From assembly GCA_963820185.1 (NCBI GenBank), contig CAWFYV010000007.1, positions 594,771 to 658,770 of the forward strand: a DNA stretch of 64,000 bases. Direction: 5' to 3'. The DNA comes from Aquilonibacter sp963820185. Lineage in GTDB: Bacteria > Vulcanimicrobiota > Vulcanimicrobiia > Vulcanimicrobiales > Vulcanimicrobiaceae. Every line of letters starts with the position of its first letter. Positions within the stretch are counted from its first letter, which is position 1. Of the stretch, positions 18,652 through 27,422 are shown in pieces. The notes below the pieces were generated by a model. The model was not told the DNA's origin and did no database searches. It was given only the letters and a program-made list of their open reading frames with translations. The position numbers were made by a program, and so were the translations under genes.

Positions 18652-18869
18652 TGCACTACCGCTCGCACTATGGCGGGGCGCCGGGAATATTCCCGTCCTT
18701 TGGAATCATCGTGGATGACCAGACCATGACATGGACGACCGACCCCCTGGGCAACGACATCCCAAAGCCGATGATGGGCGTTCCCTTCACCCGAGAAGGC
18801 TCCAGTCCCATCGGCTCGGGGAAGGCGTTCGATCTCTTCCCTGGTGGTCGCGCTCAGCTGTCGCGATAA
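18651..18869 (+). CDS. Small protein, unknown, coupled to the previous one
   Basis: 72 residues, ATG overlapping the upstream TAA. Begins MHYRSHYGGAPGIFPSFGII and contains a Trp-Thr-Thr-Asp turn (TMTWTTDPLGNDIP). No signal peptide or known motif. With the preceding 54-residue protein it forms a two-gene unit; toxin-antitoxin-like organisation is possible but unsupported by motif. Confidence 0.45.
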   Translation: MHYRSHYGGAPGIFPSFGIIVDDQTMTWTTDPLGNDIPKPMMGVPFTREGSSPIGSGKAFDLFPGGRAQLSR

Positions 18870-18906
18870 ACAGAACGGGACAAGCACACGAGAGGGGGTG
18901 TCTTTC

Positions 18907-19617
18907 ATGGGATGGTTTGGACGCAATAAGGCCCAGAAGCAGCTCGAAGAAACAGTTCAGCAGCAACGCCGTCAGTACGAAATCCGCAAAACGCAGCTAT
19001 TCGAGCAGTGTCGGATTTATGCAGAAGAACTCGTTGATGACAATGGTCGAGCAGGCAGCATTGGCGCACTCGCATCAAATCTCATTACCGGCGAACCTCA
19101 TCCGAGGGACCTCCTAGATTCGATCAGCGAGAAGGATCGCGAATCGGCGAGGAACATCGCTGATCGTGCCCTCGCCGACCCCGAGATGCGCGAATTTGCC
19201 GGAGACACAATCTTCTGGCTTGCGGAGGCACTGTTCAGCCAGGGCTTCGATACGAAAACAAATATCCAAAGTTCCGAGTCAGTGGAGAAAGCGAAAGAGC
19301 TTCTTCAGTTGGCCCGCGATCGGGGTGGCGACAAGGCTTTGTATTTTTCGCTGCTGAGTCAGGTCCAAATGAGCGCTGGCGAATTCAAGAAAGCCCATAC
19401 GAGTGCGATAAGGGGTGAGAAAGAACTCCCCCCGCTTTCAATCTCCGAGGACGCTAGTACGAGGATTTTGCGAAGCGAACTATTGCGGCTTACCGCGAAC
19501 GCTGCCGTTGCTCTGGGGAATTTTGAAGAAGCGAAGTTCGCATACATGGCGGCTAAGGATTTCAATCCCAAAATCCAAGGAGTTGATGAAGCCCTTCGAG
19601 CCTTGCGTGGCCGATAA
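18907..19617 (+). CDS. Cytoplasmic helical repeat protein, unknown function
   Basis: 236 residues from ATG 18907, chosen for its RBS (GAGAGGGGG). Begins MGWFGRNKAQKQ, then a coiled-coil-prone stretch (residues 12-40), then repeating helices with ALFSQGFD, KAKELLQLARDRGGDKALYF and LGNFEEAKFAYMAAKDFNPK, which look like TPR units. It is cargo of the element, with lower G+C codons than the flanking chromosome. No partner is evident. Confidence 0.65.
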   Translation: MGWFGRNKAQKQLEETVQQQRRQYEIRKTQLFEQCRIYAEELVDDNGRAGSIGALASNLITGEPHPRDLLDSISEKDRESARNIADRALADPEMREFAGDTIFWLAEALFSQGFDTKTNIQSSESVEKAKELLQLARDRGGDKALYFSLLSQVQMSAGEFKKAHTSAIRGEKELPPLSISEDASTRILRSELLRLTANAAVALGNFEEAKFAYMAAKDFNPKIQGVDEALRALRGR

Positions 19618-19889
19618 TCGGGCCTCCCAATTTGGAACCGAAGCTGTACTGGATACTGCCTCCGCAGCAAGCGCCAACCCCCTATTATATCAGTGAAGTC
19701 CGCTACGCGTCGTTTGCTGCGCATCGCTTGCACGAATCTTCGACCGGATGCCACGAGACCGGCTCAATATCGCTGGTCGAGCACGACGGGCACTCACTGT
19801 TGCACGCGCCATACTCGGGGCCGTTCTCCTCATCCCATTCAACGCCCGGATCAACCGGACAATCGTTGTGCCGATAGTGCACTCCTAAG

Positions 19890-20450
19890 ATGGGGGTGAC
19901 CATCGTAAACAGCGTTCTCTACGGTACGACCACGGACTGCGGTGTCGGTGCGACCGCCAACGGAACGGTGTTCTCGCTTACGACGTCCGGCACGGAAACA
20001 ATCCTGCATTCCTTCACCAACAATAGCACGACCGATGGCTATGAGCCGTTCGACGGTCCGTTGCTCTACGCGAACGGCGTTCTTTATGGCACGACTCGTA
20101 TGGGTGGGACGCAGTGCTGCGGGACGGTGTTCCAGATCTCGCTCTCCGGCACGGAAAGCGTCGTCCACAGTTTCTCAAATACCGATGGCGAGCCCGCCTC
20201 CGGGCTGATTGACGTCAACGGAACGCTGTATGGCGTGACGCGCTCCGGCGGTTCGTCGGGCGTGGGGAGCGTGTATGCTCTTAACACGTCGTCGGGCGCA
20301 ATCCAGCCCCTATACAACTTTACCGGGACCGGGACAGACGGAGGTGCTCCCAAGGGCAACCTAGTTCAAGTTGGGAACGGTCTCTACGGGAGTACGCAGA
20401 ATGGCGGCGCAAATAATGACGGCGTAGTCTTTGCCGTTCCCCTTCCGTAG
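19890..20450 (+). pseudogene. GloVer-type tandem-repeat extracellular protein, 5'-truncated
   Basis: 186 residues made of about four repeats of the kind G-T-V-F-x-L...LHSF...LYGTT..GG, the Gloeobacter/Verrucomicrobium (TIGR03803-like) repeat that builds beta-propeller-like extracellular domains. Full proteins have a signal peptide and more repeats; here there is none, and the 270 bases upstream (19618-19889) hold only broken frames. It is most likely the 3' remnant of a longer gene. Confidence 0.6.
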
Positions 20451-20565
20451 CAAACTGGCACAAGTTTGATATGCTCGCTGTATTGAATACTGAATCGTAA
20501 AGCGCCGGTCGCTAAGCCCGTCCGCTCGACGACGATCGCAACAGCTACCTGTTTTGCGCTACGCC

Positions 20566-21120
20566 TTACGAGTTGTCTGGCGGGCAGACGTAGACTGATT
20601 GACCTTGATGAAAGAGTCGATCGTAAACGTAGGCGCTGCTGCCCTGCGGCTCAAAGCGGAATCTTACTGTCTCATCAAATACGGAGAATAACAGAAATCC
20701 GCAAGCCAACACTAGCAATGTCGGTGAGGCCCCGTAGACCACCTGAAGCTTACGAAGAACGTTCCCCCAATAAGCCTTCGCCTCCGCGGGTTTTCCCTGA
20801 AGTATGTGGAGCAGGATTGGCGCGAGCACGATAGCCAGAATAGCGAGGCCGGTCCACAGAACATAGTCCCCGGCGTTCCCGATGAAATTGATTCCGCCGA
20901 TGCACGATAGGCCGTGGACGTAAGCTGCACCCCACACCGCCTGGTAGGCCATCGCAACCACGTAGACCCAGAGAAATATTCGTGACCTTGGGCGAACTTG
21001 CTCGGAAGCGGCGGCTTCGGACGCTGGCGTTGCAAATATCCAGCGTAGCACCACGAACGAGATAATCAGGCCGACGAATAACTCGACCAGCGGCTGTTGT
21101 GCCACACCGGGTCCGGTCAT
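20566..21120 (-). CDS. Four-helix membrane protein, unknown
   Basis: 184 residues. Hydrophobic helices near residues 8-28, 48-68, 82-106 and 130-150 with short loops. No family recognised. ATG 21118-21120 follows CCCGGC with only a weak RBS. It lies in the element cargo, upstream of nothing obvious. Confidence 0.6.
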   Translation of the reverse strand: MTGPGVAQQPLVELFVGLIISFVVLRWIFATPASEAAASEQVRPRSRIFLWVYVVAMAYQAVWGAAYVHGLSCIGGINFIGNAGDYVLWTGLAILAIVLAPILLHILQGKPAEAKAYWGNVLRKLQVVYGASPTLLVLACGFLLFSVFDETVRFRFEPQGSSAYVYDRLFHQGQSVYVCPPDNS

Positions 21121-21165
21121 GCCGGGATATTGCAGCGGCGTCGCGTTCGCACCTGGTGTTTCAAC

Positions 21166-21603
21166 TTAAGATGCTCTGTCCCAGAATTTATTTCCGGCCG
21201 CTGCCGGGGACCCCTTAGCCGCTGGAAGTTCCTTGCGAGTGATGGTCTTTCTTACTTCCGGCAGCGCTATGCCAAGTCGTCTGGCGAACGATAGTGTTTC
21301 GTCACTGAAGAAGTAGAGCGACGTATACATGAGGTCCAGTCCGGATTGCGGCGGCTCATTGCGTACGCCGTATTTCGGGAATTGCTCCTTATGAGAAAAA
21401 CTCAGTGAGTAAATCTCGACGGGTATCGGGATGGCCGCGGGCCACCGGAGCCCCTCCGCGACAAGTCGCTCTCCGTGTTCAAGCGCCGCGTCGAAGAAGG
21501 CGATGACTGGATCTGCTTTTCCAGCGAGGTGGTCGTGATTGCTGACTGCGATGACGTGGAAAACATCGTCAGGATGCTCGGCGGTTGTGGCCGGTTGTTC
21601 CAT
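21166..21603 (-). CDS. Soluble protein, unknown
   Basis: 145 residues. Contains HVIAVSNHDHLAGKADPVIA, FSHKEQFPKYGV and LYFFSDETLSFARRLGI. No motif recognised and no signal peptide. It lies 50 bases downstream of the lipoprotein gene at 21653 on the same strand, so the two may be co-transcribed. Confidence 0.5.
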   Translation of the reverse strand: MEQPATTAEHPDDVFHVIAVSNHDHLAGKADPVIAFFDAALEHGERLVAEGLRWPAAIPIPVEIYSLSFSHKEQFPKYGVRNEPPQSGLDLMYTSLYFFSDETLSFARRLGIALPEVRKTITRKELPAAKGSPAAAGNKFWDRAS

Positions 21604-21652
21604 GGTTTATCTGCTCCGTTTGAAAGCTTTGTTATTGGACCTAGGGGCTTGG

Positions 21653-22606
21653 CTAGTACGCGAGGTCAACGCCCTCGTTGTCGTCCTTGTCTATGAAGCG
21701 ATCTCCGCCGTCGCAGATCAAACCGTCGAACGGCGCAATCCATAGGCTCGACGTTACGGTATCGGTATCGTCTACGCGCAGGTGACGGCCATCATCGAGA
21801 GCCAGGACCTTTCCGTCGTCGTAAACGCCCTCGACCGAGACCTCTTCGCAATCCGAAGAAACCGCCGGTGGCGGAGGTGCTTGATACGACACGGTGGTCT
21901 GTTGATTTTCGGAACCTGCACCGACGCTGGAACCGTTTGCGTCGACATCGTCAAGCGCCGGTGCCGGGGTTCGCGTGGCTACCGGCGTGATATGCCAGTT
22001 ATCGCCTTGTGCGAAAAAGGAGAGCGTTTCGCCATCGTACATGAACTCGTGTCGGCCGTCGCTGAAGACCTTGTCTTGCACGGCAACCATGTCGGGGTGT
22101 TCAGGTGTGGAGACGCCGATGAGATGAACCGAATCCCAGGCATCTTTGTCGAGCACCCATCCGCTTAGTGAACCGTGATTCAGCGTCCAATACCCGGTCC
22201 GCTCCCAGAATAGTTTCCCATTTCCTTTGGTCAGGTAGATGTAATCGACGGTATATGTAACCATGCGACCGGTGACGCTGCGTATTTGAACCTTCGGGCC
22301 GTTTATGAACCCATAGTCGGCTACAAAGTCGTCGCGGTGACTACGGAAGAAGTCGGCGGAAACGATGCTGGCGATGTCCTTCACGGAGTCCTTCGTGCCG
22401 GCGTCAACGTCTCGATAAAACCGAGTGATGAGACCAGCAGCTTGATCCGGATTGGGCGTTTGCTGTGGCGTTGCTGCTGGTGCTGTCTGAGCAGTGCTTG
22501 CGATTGAGGCGTAGTGCACGTCCTGGTCGCTGCAGCCGTGGAAGAACGCTACGGCCAGAATGATGGTGGGCGTTACCCCGGCGCGGGCGACGCGTTTCAG
22601 TAGCAT
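21653..22606 (-). CDS. Putative lipoprotein, unknown
   Basis: 317 residues. The signal region ends in a lipobox-like FFHGC (Cys25). There follows an NTF2-like stretch (LITRFYRDVDAGTKDSVKDI through VTYTVDYIYLTKGNGKLFW), a middle domain, a Pro-rich linker (YQAPPPPAVSS) and a small C-terminal beta domain. The ATG overlaps the stop of the Tyr/Thr-repeat gene by 10 bases, so both come from one message in the element cargo. Confidence 0.65.
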   Translation of the reverse strand: MLLKRVARAGVTPTIILAVAFFHGCSDQDVHYASIASTAQTAPAATPQQTPNPDQAAGLITRFYRDVDAGTKDSVKDIASIVSADFFRSHRDDFVADYGFINGPKVQIRSVTGRMVTYTVDYIYLTKGNGKLFWERTGYWTLNHGSLSGWVLDKDAWDSVHLIGVSTPEHPDMVAVQDKVFSDGRHEFMYDGETLSFFAQGDNWHITPVATRTPAPALDDVDANGSSVGAGSENQQTTVSYQAPPPPAVSSDCEEVSVEGVYDDGKVLALDDGRHLRVDDTDTVTSSLWIAPFDGLICDGGDRFIDKDDNEGVDLAY

Positions 22607-23022
22607 TGAACCGTACCTGTGTACTGGTTGACGTAGCAGCGCTGCTGGTAGCCGTTGGAGCCGTAGGTTGTGATCGTGTTGGAATAGGGGCTGTAGTAGG
22701 TCTGGTACGAGTTACCACTTGGCGAACCGTACGTCGTGGCGCTGTTCGTGTAGGGGTGGTAGTAGGTCGTCGAGGTGCCCCCGTGAGGGTTGTACGTTGT
22801 CGACGTGTTCGTGTAGGGACTCGAATAGGTTTGATAGGGGCCACCGGGTCCGTAGGTCGTGCTGCTGTTCGTATACGGGTTGCTGTAGGTCTGGTAGGTC
22901 TGACCGTTCGAGTAGGTCGTGCAGACGTTCGTGTACGGGCTGCACGTGATTGTAGCTTGCTGGGCCATCGCCGCGGCCGCCGTGCTCAGGGCGAGGATTG
23001 CCGTCATCAAAATGGTCTTCAT
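22597..23022 (-). CDS. Secreted Tyr/Thr/Asn-rich repeat protein
   Basis: 141 residues. Signal peptide MKTILMTAILALSTAAAAMA, then about six imperfect repeats of the form Y-Q-T-Y-S-x-P-Y-T-N-x-x-T-T-Y-x-x-x-G, each 18-20 residues, ending with a Cys pair (CYVNQY...VQCY). The start is set at ATG 23022, which begins the signal peptide; the frame is open further upstream but non-coding in character. Low-complexity, aromatic-rich repeats suggest a surface or matrix protein. It overlaps the lipoprotein gene. Confidence 0.7.
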   Translation of the reverse strand: MKTILMTAILALSTAAAAMAQQATITCSPYTNVCTTYSNGQTYQTYSNPYTNSSTTYGPGGPYQTYSSPYTNTSTTYNPHGGTSTTYYHPYTNSATTYGSPSGNSYQTYYSPYSNTITTYGSNGYQQRCYVNQYTGTVQCY

Positions 23023-23164
23023 GGTGCGCCTCCGGGCTGCCGAGACGAATCGCTTCGGCACGCTCATCGTCTCCGATGGCGAGCGGGAGGGCACTTCCCC
23101 GGTAGGGGGATTTTGGGGCGCTCCCCCATTTGGGGAATGGCTCTGTTGTGAAGCGCGCGCGGGC

Positions 23165-24115
23165 TTAGGCGGTCGCCGCGGGAGCGGCTTGCACGCGCCG
23201 CGCCTCGACTTGCACGGCCAGGTCGAGCTTCGTGAAGCCGGTCTTCTCACGGATATTCTTGAGGTGCTGCTTAACCGTCTCCGGAGTAACAACGAGACTG
23301 GCGGCGATCTCCTTGTTGGTTAGACCTTGTCTCACAAGTTCCGCGACTTCGCTCTCACGCGGGCTCAGGCGATCGAGGGGATCAGAGCGCGTCGTGCTGG
23401 CGTCCGCGCCGCTCTGCCAGCGCACCGTCGCTTCGATGCGCCGAAAAATCTCCATCGGTTCAACAAACATCGCGGCTATCGCATATGCCACGAGCAACGC
23501 GATGAGTATTGCCGGCAGGATGGACAGCCAGAACGCCTTCCGGACTATTGCCTGGAACTCGTCGTACGTTGCTGAGTCGTATTCCGCACTGAGTAGCCCC
23601 ACGATTTTCCCGTTGCGGAAGATCGGCGTGTTGGCCGCGAGATAGGTGCCGTCATTGTCTGAGTACGGCACGAGGTTGTAGGTTGTCTTGCCCGTGGCAT
23701 ATGCGGCTAGTTCCCATTTGCTTGCTGGGCCGTCGTCATCCATCGGGTATTGATCGCTCGGCGTTATGACGTAGTCCTCGCCGCGATCGACAAGCACAAG
23801 GTAGACGGATCCTTCACCCTGAGGGAAAAACTGTTTTGATAGCCTTGTTAGTTCGCCTCGATACTTCTCGAACAGCGTGGAATCGCGTTTTCGTGGAACC
23901 AGCCCGATGAGCGACCAGTCGTCACTCGACGCAACTTTCTGCGAAATTCGCACCGCTTGCAAGGCTTTCTCGTGGGTCCACCTCGACACGTTTGAATCAA
24001 GCAAGAACCATGCAACCAGGATGGTGATGGCCTCTGCCAGCAAGATGACCGCGAACGATCTGCGGAACGCCGGGCTACTGGAACGTAAGACGAGGTTCCG
24101 AAAAAACGATACCAT
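23165..24115 (-). CDS. Membrane-anchored LuxR-family regulator with extracytoplasmic sensor
   Basis: About 316 residues from ATG 24115 (a further ATG lies at 24136). TM helix 1 near residues 20-40, a PAS/CACHE-like outer domain (GEGSVYLVLVDRGEDYVITP, then NTPIFRNGKIVGLLSAEYDS), TM helix 2 near residues 205-228, then a C-terminal GerE helix-turn-helix (LSPRESEVAELVRQGLTNKE followed by IAASLVVTPETVKQHLKNI). A one-protein membrane-to-DNA switch. It lies upstream of the repeat protein and lipoprotein genes on the same strand and may control them. Confidence 0.8.
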   Translation of the reverse strand: MVSFFRNLVLRSSSPAFRRSFAVILLAEAITILVAWFLLDSNVSRWTHEKALQAVRISQKVASSDDWSLIGLVPRKRDSTLFEKYRGELTRLSKQFFPQGEGSVYLVLVDRGEDYVITPSDQYPMDDDGPASKWELAAYATGKTTYNLVPYSDNDGTYLAANTPIFRNGKIVGLLSAEYDSATYDEFQAIVRKAFWLSILPAILIALLVAYAIAAMFVEPMEIFRRIEATVRWQSGADASTTRSDPLDRLSPRESEVAELVRQGLTNKEIAASLVVTPETVKQHLKNIREKTGFTKLDLAVQVEARRVQAAPAATA

Positions 24116-24265
24116 GGTATTCTCACCACCTTGCAAAACGCGAGACTTGCCAAGCCATTGCGAGGATCGGGTCTCTTACGATGATACTCGCAACGGAGAT
24201 AACTCAAGCCTCAGAATTCGCTAACTATTTCCTAGGGACTTTTCGGACTAGGGCGGGGTCATCGG

Positions 24266-25153
24266 CTAGTCGAGAAGGCTGATCTGAACTGGCGCCTTGG
24301 CTTCGATGTGTTTCACCGCGCGCCGAGGCGATCTTTCAAGCGTGAGACTGACTTGTCTATCGATGTCATTGGCGACTTCGCGAGGAGCATATTTGCCGCG
24401 GTAAAGGATGGCGTACTCTGCGAGCAACTCGGGTCGTCTTTCGCGCAGATAACCAAAAAACGCGTCGCGCGTGACATCGTGCAGATGGAGCGTATTGTGC
24501 CAGACGTTTGCGGCCCCGGCTTCACGCGCCGCATGAACGACCGATCGGATGTTTTCTGGCGAGTCGGTGATCTGCGGCAGGACGGGTGCCAGCGCGACGT
24601 TGACTTTAATGCCGGCGTCCGCAAGCATTCGTACCGCTCGAATGCGCTGGCGTGGCGGTGCGACAGTTGGTTCGATCTCGCGCGCCAATGCTTCGTCCAT
24701 CGTAGCAATGCTAATCGACACGCTTGCGCCAGCGATGCGCGAGAGCTGTTGCAAAACGTCAATATCGCGGACGACAAGGGGCGAGCGCGTTATCAACGCC
24801 GCGGGTGTCTGATAGTCGCATAGCGCCTCAAGAACTCCGCGCGCGAGTTTGAAGCTTCCTTCCAGTGGTTGGTACGGGTCTGTTACGGTTCCGATAGCAA
24901 CCGTCTCGTGCTTCCAAGACCTTTTGGCGAGTTCGGAGCGCAACACGGATGGTGCGTTGACCTTCACGTAGATCTTGCTGCCCCAATCCGCGACACCGTC
25001 GATGTCCAGGTATGAATGTGTGCGGCGAGCGTAACAAAATACGCATTGGTGGAAGCATCCGCGGTAGCAGTTAATGGACCATTTGAACGGCATGCCGTTG
25101 ACTCGGTTGAGTAGGGACTTAGCCGGCGCTTCGATGACTTCGACTCCGCGCAT
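24266..25153 (-). CDS. Radical SAM protein (Rv2578c/SplB-like), intact copy carried by the element
   Basis: 295 residues, full length. N-terminus MRGVEVIEAPAKSLLNRVNG and MPFKWSINCYRG precede the CxxxCxxC cluster (CFHQCVFCYARR). TVTDPYQPLEGSFKLARGVL and ITRSPLVVRDIDVLQQL are typical of the COG1533 family related to spore photoproduct lyase; the M. tuberculosis member is linked to DNA damage. Its ATG is four bases past the tnpC stop, so it is read from the recombinase operon. It carries an uninterrupted attachment core at 25059-25065. It probably replaces the split chromosomal copy. Confidence 0.85.
   Translation of the reverse strand: MRGVEVIEAPAKSLLNRVNGMPFKWSINCYRGCFHQCVFCYARRTHSYLDIDGVADWGSKIYVKVNAPSVLRSELAKRSWKHETVAIGTVTDPYQPLEGSFKLARGVLEALCDYQTPAALITRSPLVVRDIDVLQQLSRIAGASVSISIATMDEALAREIEPTVAPPRQRIRAVRMLADAGIKVNVALAPVLPQITDSPENIRSVVHAAREAGAANVWHNTLHLHDVTRDAFFGYLRERRPELLAEYAILYRGKYAPREVANDIDRQVSLTLERSPRRAVKHIEAKAPVQISLLD
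25059..25065. other. Unoccupied attachment core inside the intact radical SAM gene
   Basis: CCGCGGT flanked on both sides by target-gene sequence (codons CYRGC). Same core as at both element ends, hence a potential new insertion site. Confidence 0.65.
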
Positions 25154-25156
25154 ATC

Positions 25157-25573
25157 TTAGCTGTGTCCGAATCGACGAACGCGCCGCTCATCTAAGGTGC
25201 CCGTAACCTGTGTGACAGAGGGGCTTGAACCGGCAGCAAGTTCCCGAGTAAGGCGAAGGTTCTCTGCAAGAAGCTGATTGTTCTGACGCTCCAACTCGGC
25301 GATTCGAGCAAGGAGGCTGCGTCGCCGCTGTTCGGACTGTGGCATCCTTTGCGTCTGCGGCGATTTGAAAAACTCATCGATAGCCTCGACCAGATCGGGG
25401 AACCGATACAGAGTGGCGGAGCTAACGCGAGCCTCTCGCGCGACGGCTTGCTTCGTGACTCTTACTCGAATGCCGATGTGCAAAGGATGGGTAGCGGAAC
25501 CAGCTCGCAATCGCTCGATTGCGGCCTCGATCTTGGCCTTACTGCGGTCACGTCGTTTGGTTCGCCTATCCAT
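25157..25573 (-). CDS. tnpC: TnpC-like accessory protein of the Tn554 type (DUF6262-like)
   Basis: 138 residues. A basic N-terminus, an HTH-like segment (VTKQAVAREARVSSATLYRF), then a coiled coil (RIAELERQNNQLLAENLRLT). This matches the TnpC proteins that assist the two recombinases in Tn554-type transposition. Its 5' end overlaps the tnpB-like gene by eight bases and its stop is immediately followed by the radical SAM ATG. Confidence 0.75.
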   Translation of the reverse strand: MDRRTKRRDRSKAKIEAAIERLRAGSATHPLHIGIRVRVTKQAVAREARVSSATLYRFPDLVEAIDEFFKSPQTQRMPQSEQRRRSLLARIAELERQNNQLLAENLRLTRELAAGSSPSVTQVTGTLDERRVRRFGHS

Positions 25574-27422
25574 CTGTTAGCTTTCTGACGATGTCGGACG
25601 CAATTGTCCGCTGGGCTTCCAGGTCGTCGCTGCGTTGCCCGAGCGCCGCGATTTCTGCTATATCAGAATCGAGGGCGCTGAGCTGAGCCTGCCAGAAGCT
25701 AAGATGAGAGCCTTCAACCGAGAAGTTCTTGCAGTCGATGCAGGTGCGCAAACCGACGTTAACAATTCGACCGCTGCATCGCGCTGAAGACGCCTCGTAG
25801 AAGCATTCCCCGTAGACGTGCCTAACCAATCGAAAGTTCGGGTCATTAACGGTGGACTCAATGCAAGCCTTCCGCGCGGAAGAGGCGATTGCGGTGTCGT
25901 CACGCAGCGCGATATTGCGCTTGAGGATTTCCTCGCCTTTGAATCCGGCAAGTCGGTCCGCTCTTAGAATGGCGTCGAGGCGCTCGACGTCGGCTTCAAA
26001 GGACTGCTCAATGATCTCATCCATGAGGTCCGAATCGCTAGGGAGGTAGCGCTCCGTCATTGCGAGGCTGACGTGCTTGAAATGCCGTTGAAGGGCTAAT
26101 ACCCCGGTCGGTGCGGCTAGTGTTACAAAACGTGCGAATGTTTTTCTGAACTGATGCGTCGCGAAGTTCCACTCGCGAACGCCGTTAAATTTGGCGAATG
26201 CATTCACACGGAACGCGAGCCCGTGACTGGAACGCCCGTTGCCGTCGTTGCGACCGCCTCTGAATTCGGGGATTGGGGTAAATAGAAGGATTTCGGGATC
26301 GAGTGAGCCGTGACGTGAGTGAAGTTCTTCGAGGATCTGCACAGCAAGCCGAATTGGATTGCTCGGCGTATCCCATCCCGCCACCCAAAACGCGGGTTCG
26401 CCATTCTCTGCTTTTGATGTCTTGTACAGCACACCCGTAATTCGCAGCAGCAAACGGCCATCGGGTGTGGCGATGCGATCTAAGCATCCTGGGCGAAGCG
26501 AAAGTATCTCGCTAAGTCTCATGCCCGTAAGGCCCGCGATGACTATAAAGCTTGCCGCCATCAGGTGGTTCAACCAAACGCGCAACGGTATGCGCCTCAT
26601 AGTGGCAAGGTCGTGCTCTGTACCATTAATACGCACGGTCATCGGCGCCGTTGAATTCCTGTAGAAAGCCGCGTAGCGCCGCGTCATCGTTGACGAACTG
26701 CGTGAGGACGACTTGATGGCGTAGAGTTCGCTGCTGCGAGAGAGTAGCCGTGGACCTATGTCATTGAGCCAGGTGATCGCGGCGCTCATGAGGCGAACAA
26801 ACAGCTCGTCTGGAATGCGGGGCGTGAGGCCGGGTCCCCTACGGCGAACCTCTGTAGTACCTAGCAGCGTATCGCCGAGGTCAGCGGAAAGACTCGCGCC
26901 ACCCGGAATTTGCGATTGCAGCAATACAATTGTTCGCAGCAGCAGAGCCGCTTGGCGCCGATAGCTTGGCGACCAGTGTTTTGAGGTTATCCGAAAGGTC
27001 CCGTCGCCGCAGCGCTTCTTGACCATGTTGGAATCCAAGGCGTTGCGAAACGCGACCACGTGAGCGTCTGTCAAATCTGCGAATCTATATATGCCATGCT
27101 TAGACATCAATACGATGTAGTATCTGAGGAGTTCGGCACGCGACATGATGCTGCGCGCTCGTATGCGCCGCCCTAAGCTGACTGTGCCATGAATGATGTG
27201 GTAGAGGAGATGCTTCGAAGACGTAAGCAGCCCGCGATGCTGAGCATCAGTCAAGTAGGTTCCATTGTGGAGTCGAATTTTCCATCGCATCGTCGTGTAC
27301 GGCTTCCCCGGTAGGGCCGTTTCAAAGTGCCATTCGTGGTCTTCAAACGCGCTTCGGGGCGATACCACCTTAACTGCGGGCGTTTCAGTAGCGATGTCGC
27401 TGTTTGTAAAATGCATGCTCAA
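25566..27422 (-). CDS. tnpB: Tyrosine recombinase, TnpB-like
   Basis: 618 residues. The catalytic domain shows Arg in AGLTGMRLSEILSLRPGCL, HxxR as HQFRKTFARFV, and the nucleophile Tyr in HVSLAMTERYLPS. The C-terminal tail has paired cysteines (CxxC in TCIDCKNF), as in Tn554 TnpB. About the length of Tn554 TnpB (630). Four-base overlap with the upstream recombinase gene. Confidence 0.85.
   Translation of the reverse strand: MSMHFTNSDIATETPAVKVVSPRSAFEDHEWHFETALPGKPYTTMRWKIRLHNGTYLTDAQHRGLLTSSKHLLYHIIHGTVSLGRRIRARSIMSRAELLRYYIVLMSKHGIYRFADLTDAHVVAFRNALDSNMVKKRCGDGTFRITSKHWSPSYRRQAALLLRTIVLLQSQIPGGASLSADLGDTLLGTTEVRRRGPGLTPRIPDELFVRLMSAAITWLNDIGPRLLSRSSELYAIKSSSRSSSTMTRRYAAFYRNSTAPMTVRINGTEHDLATMRRIPLRVWLNHLMAASFIVIAGLTGMRLSEILSLRPGCLDRIATPDGRLLLRITGVLYKTSKAENGEPAFWVAGWDTPSNPIRLAVQILEELHSRHGSLDPEILLFTPIPEFRGGRNDGNGRSSHGLAFRVNAFAKFNGVREWNFATHQFRKTFARFVTLAAPTGVLALQRHFKHVSLAMTERYLPSDSDLMDEIIEQSFEADVERLDAILRADRLAGFKGEEILKRNIALRDDTAIASSARKACIESTVNDPNFRLVRHVYGECFYEASSARCSGRIVNVGLRTCIDCKNFSVEGSHLSFWQAQLSALDSDIAEIAALGQRSDDLEAQRTIASDIVRKLTDG

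Noticed and set aside
22640..22960. CRISPR-like periodic DNA repeats
   Set aside because: The periodicity follows codons of the Tyr/Thr repeat protein, units vary in sequence and there are no spacers.
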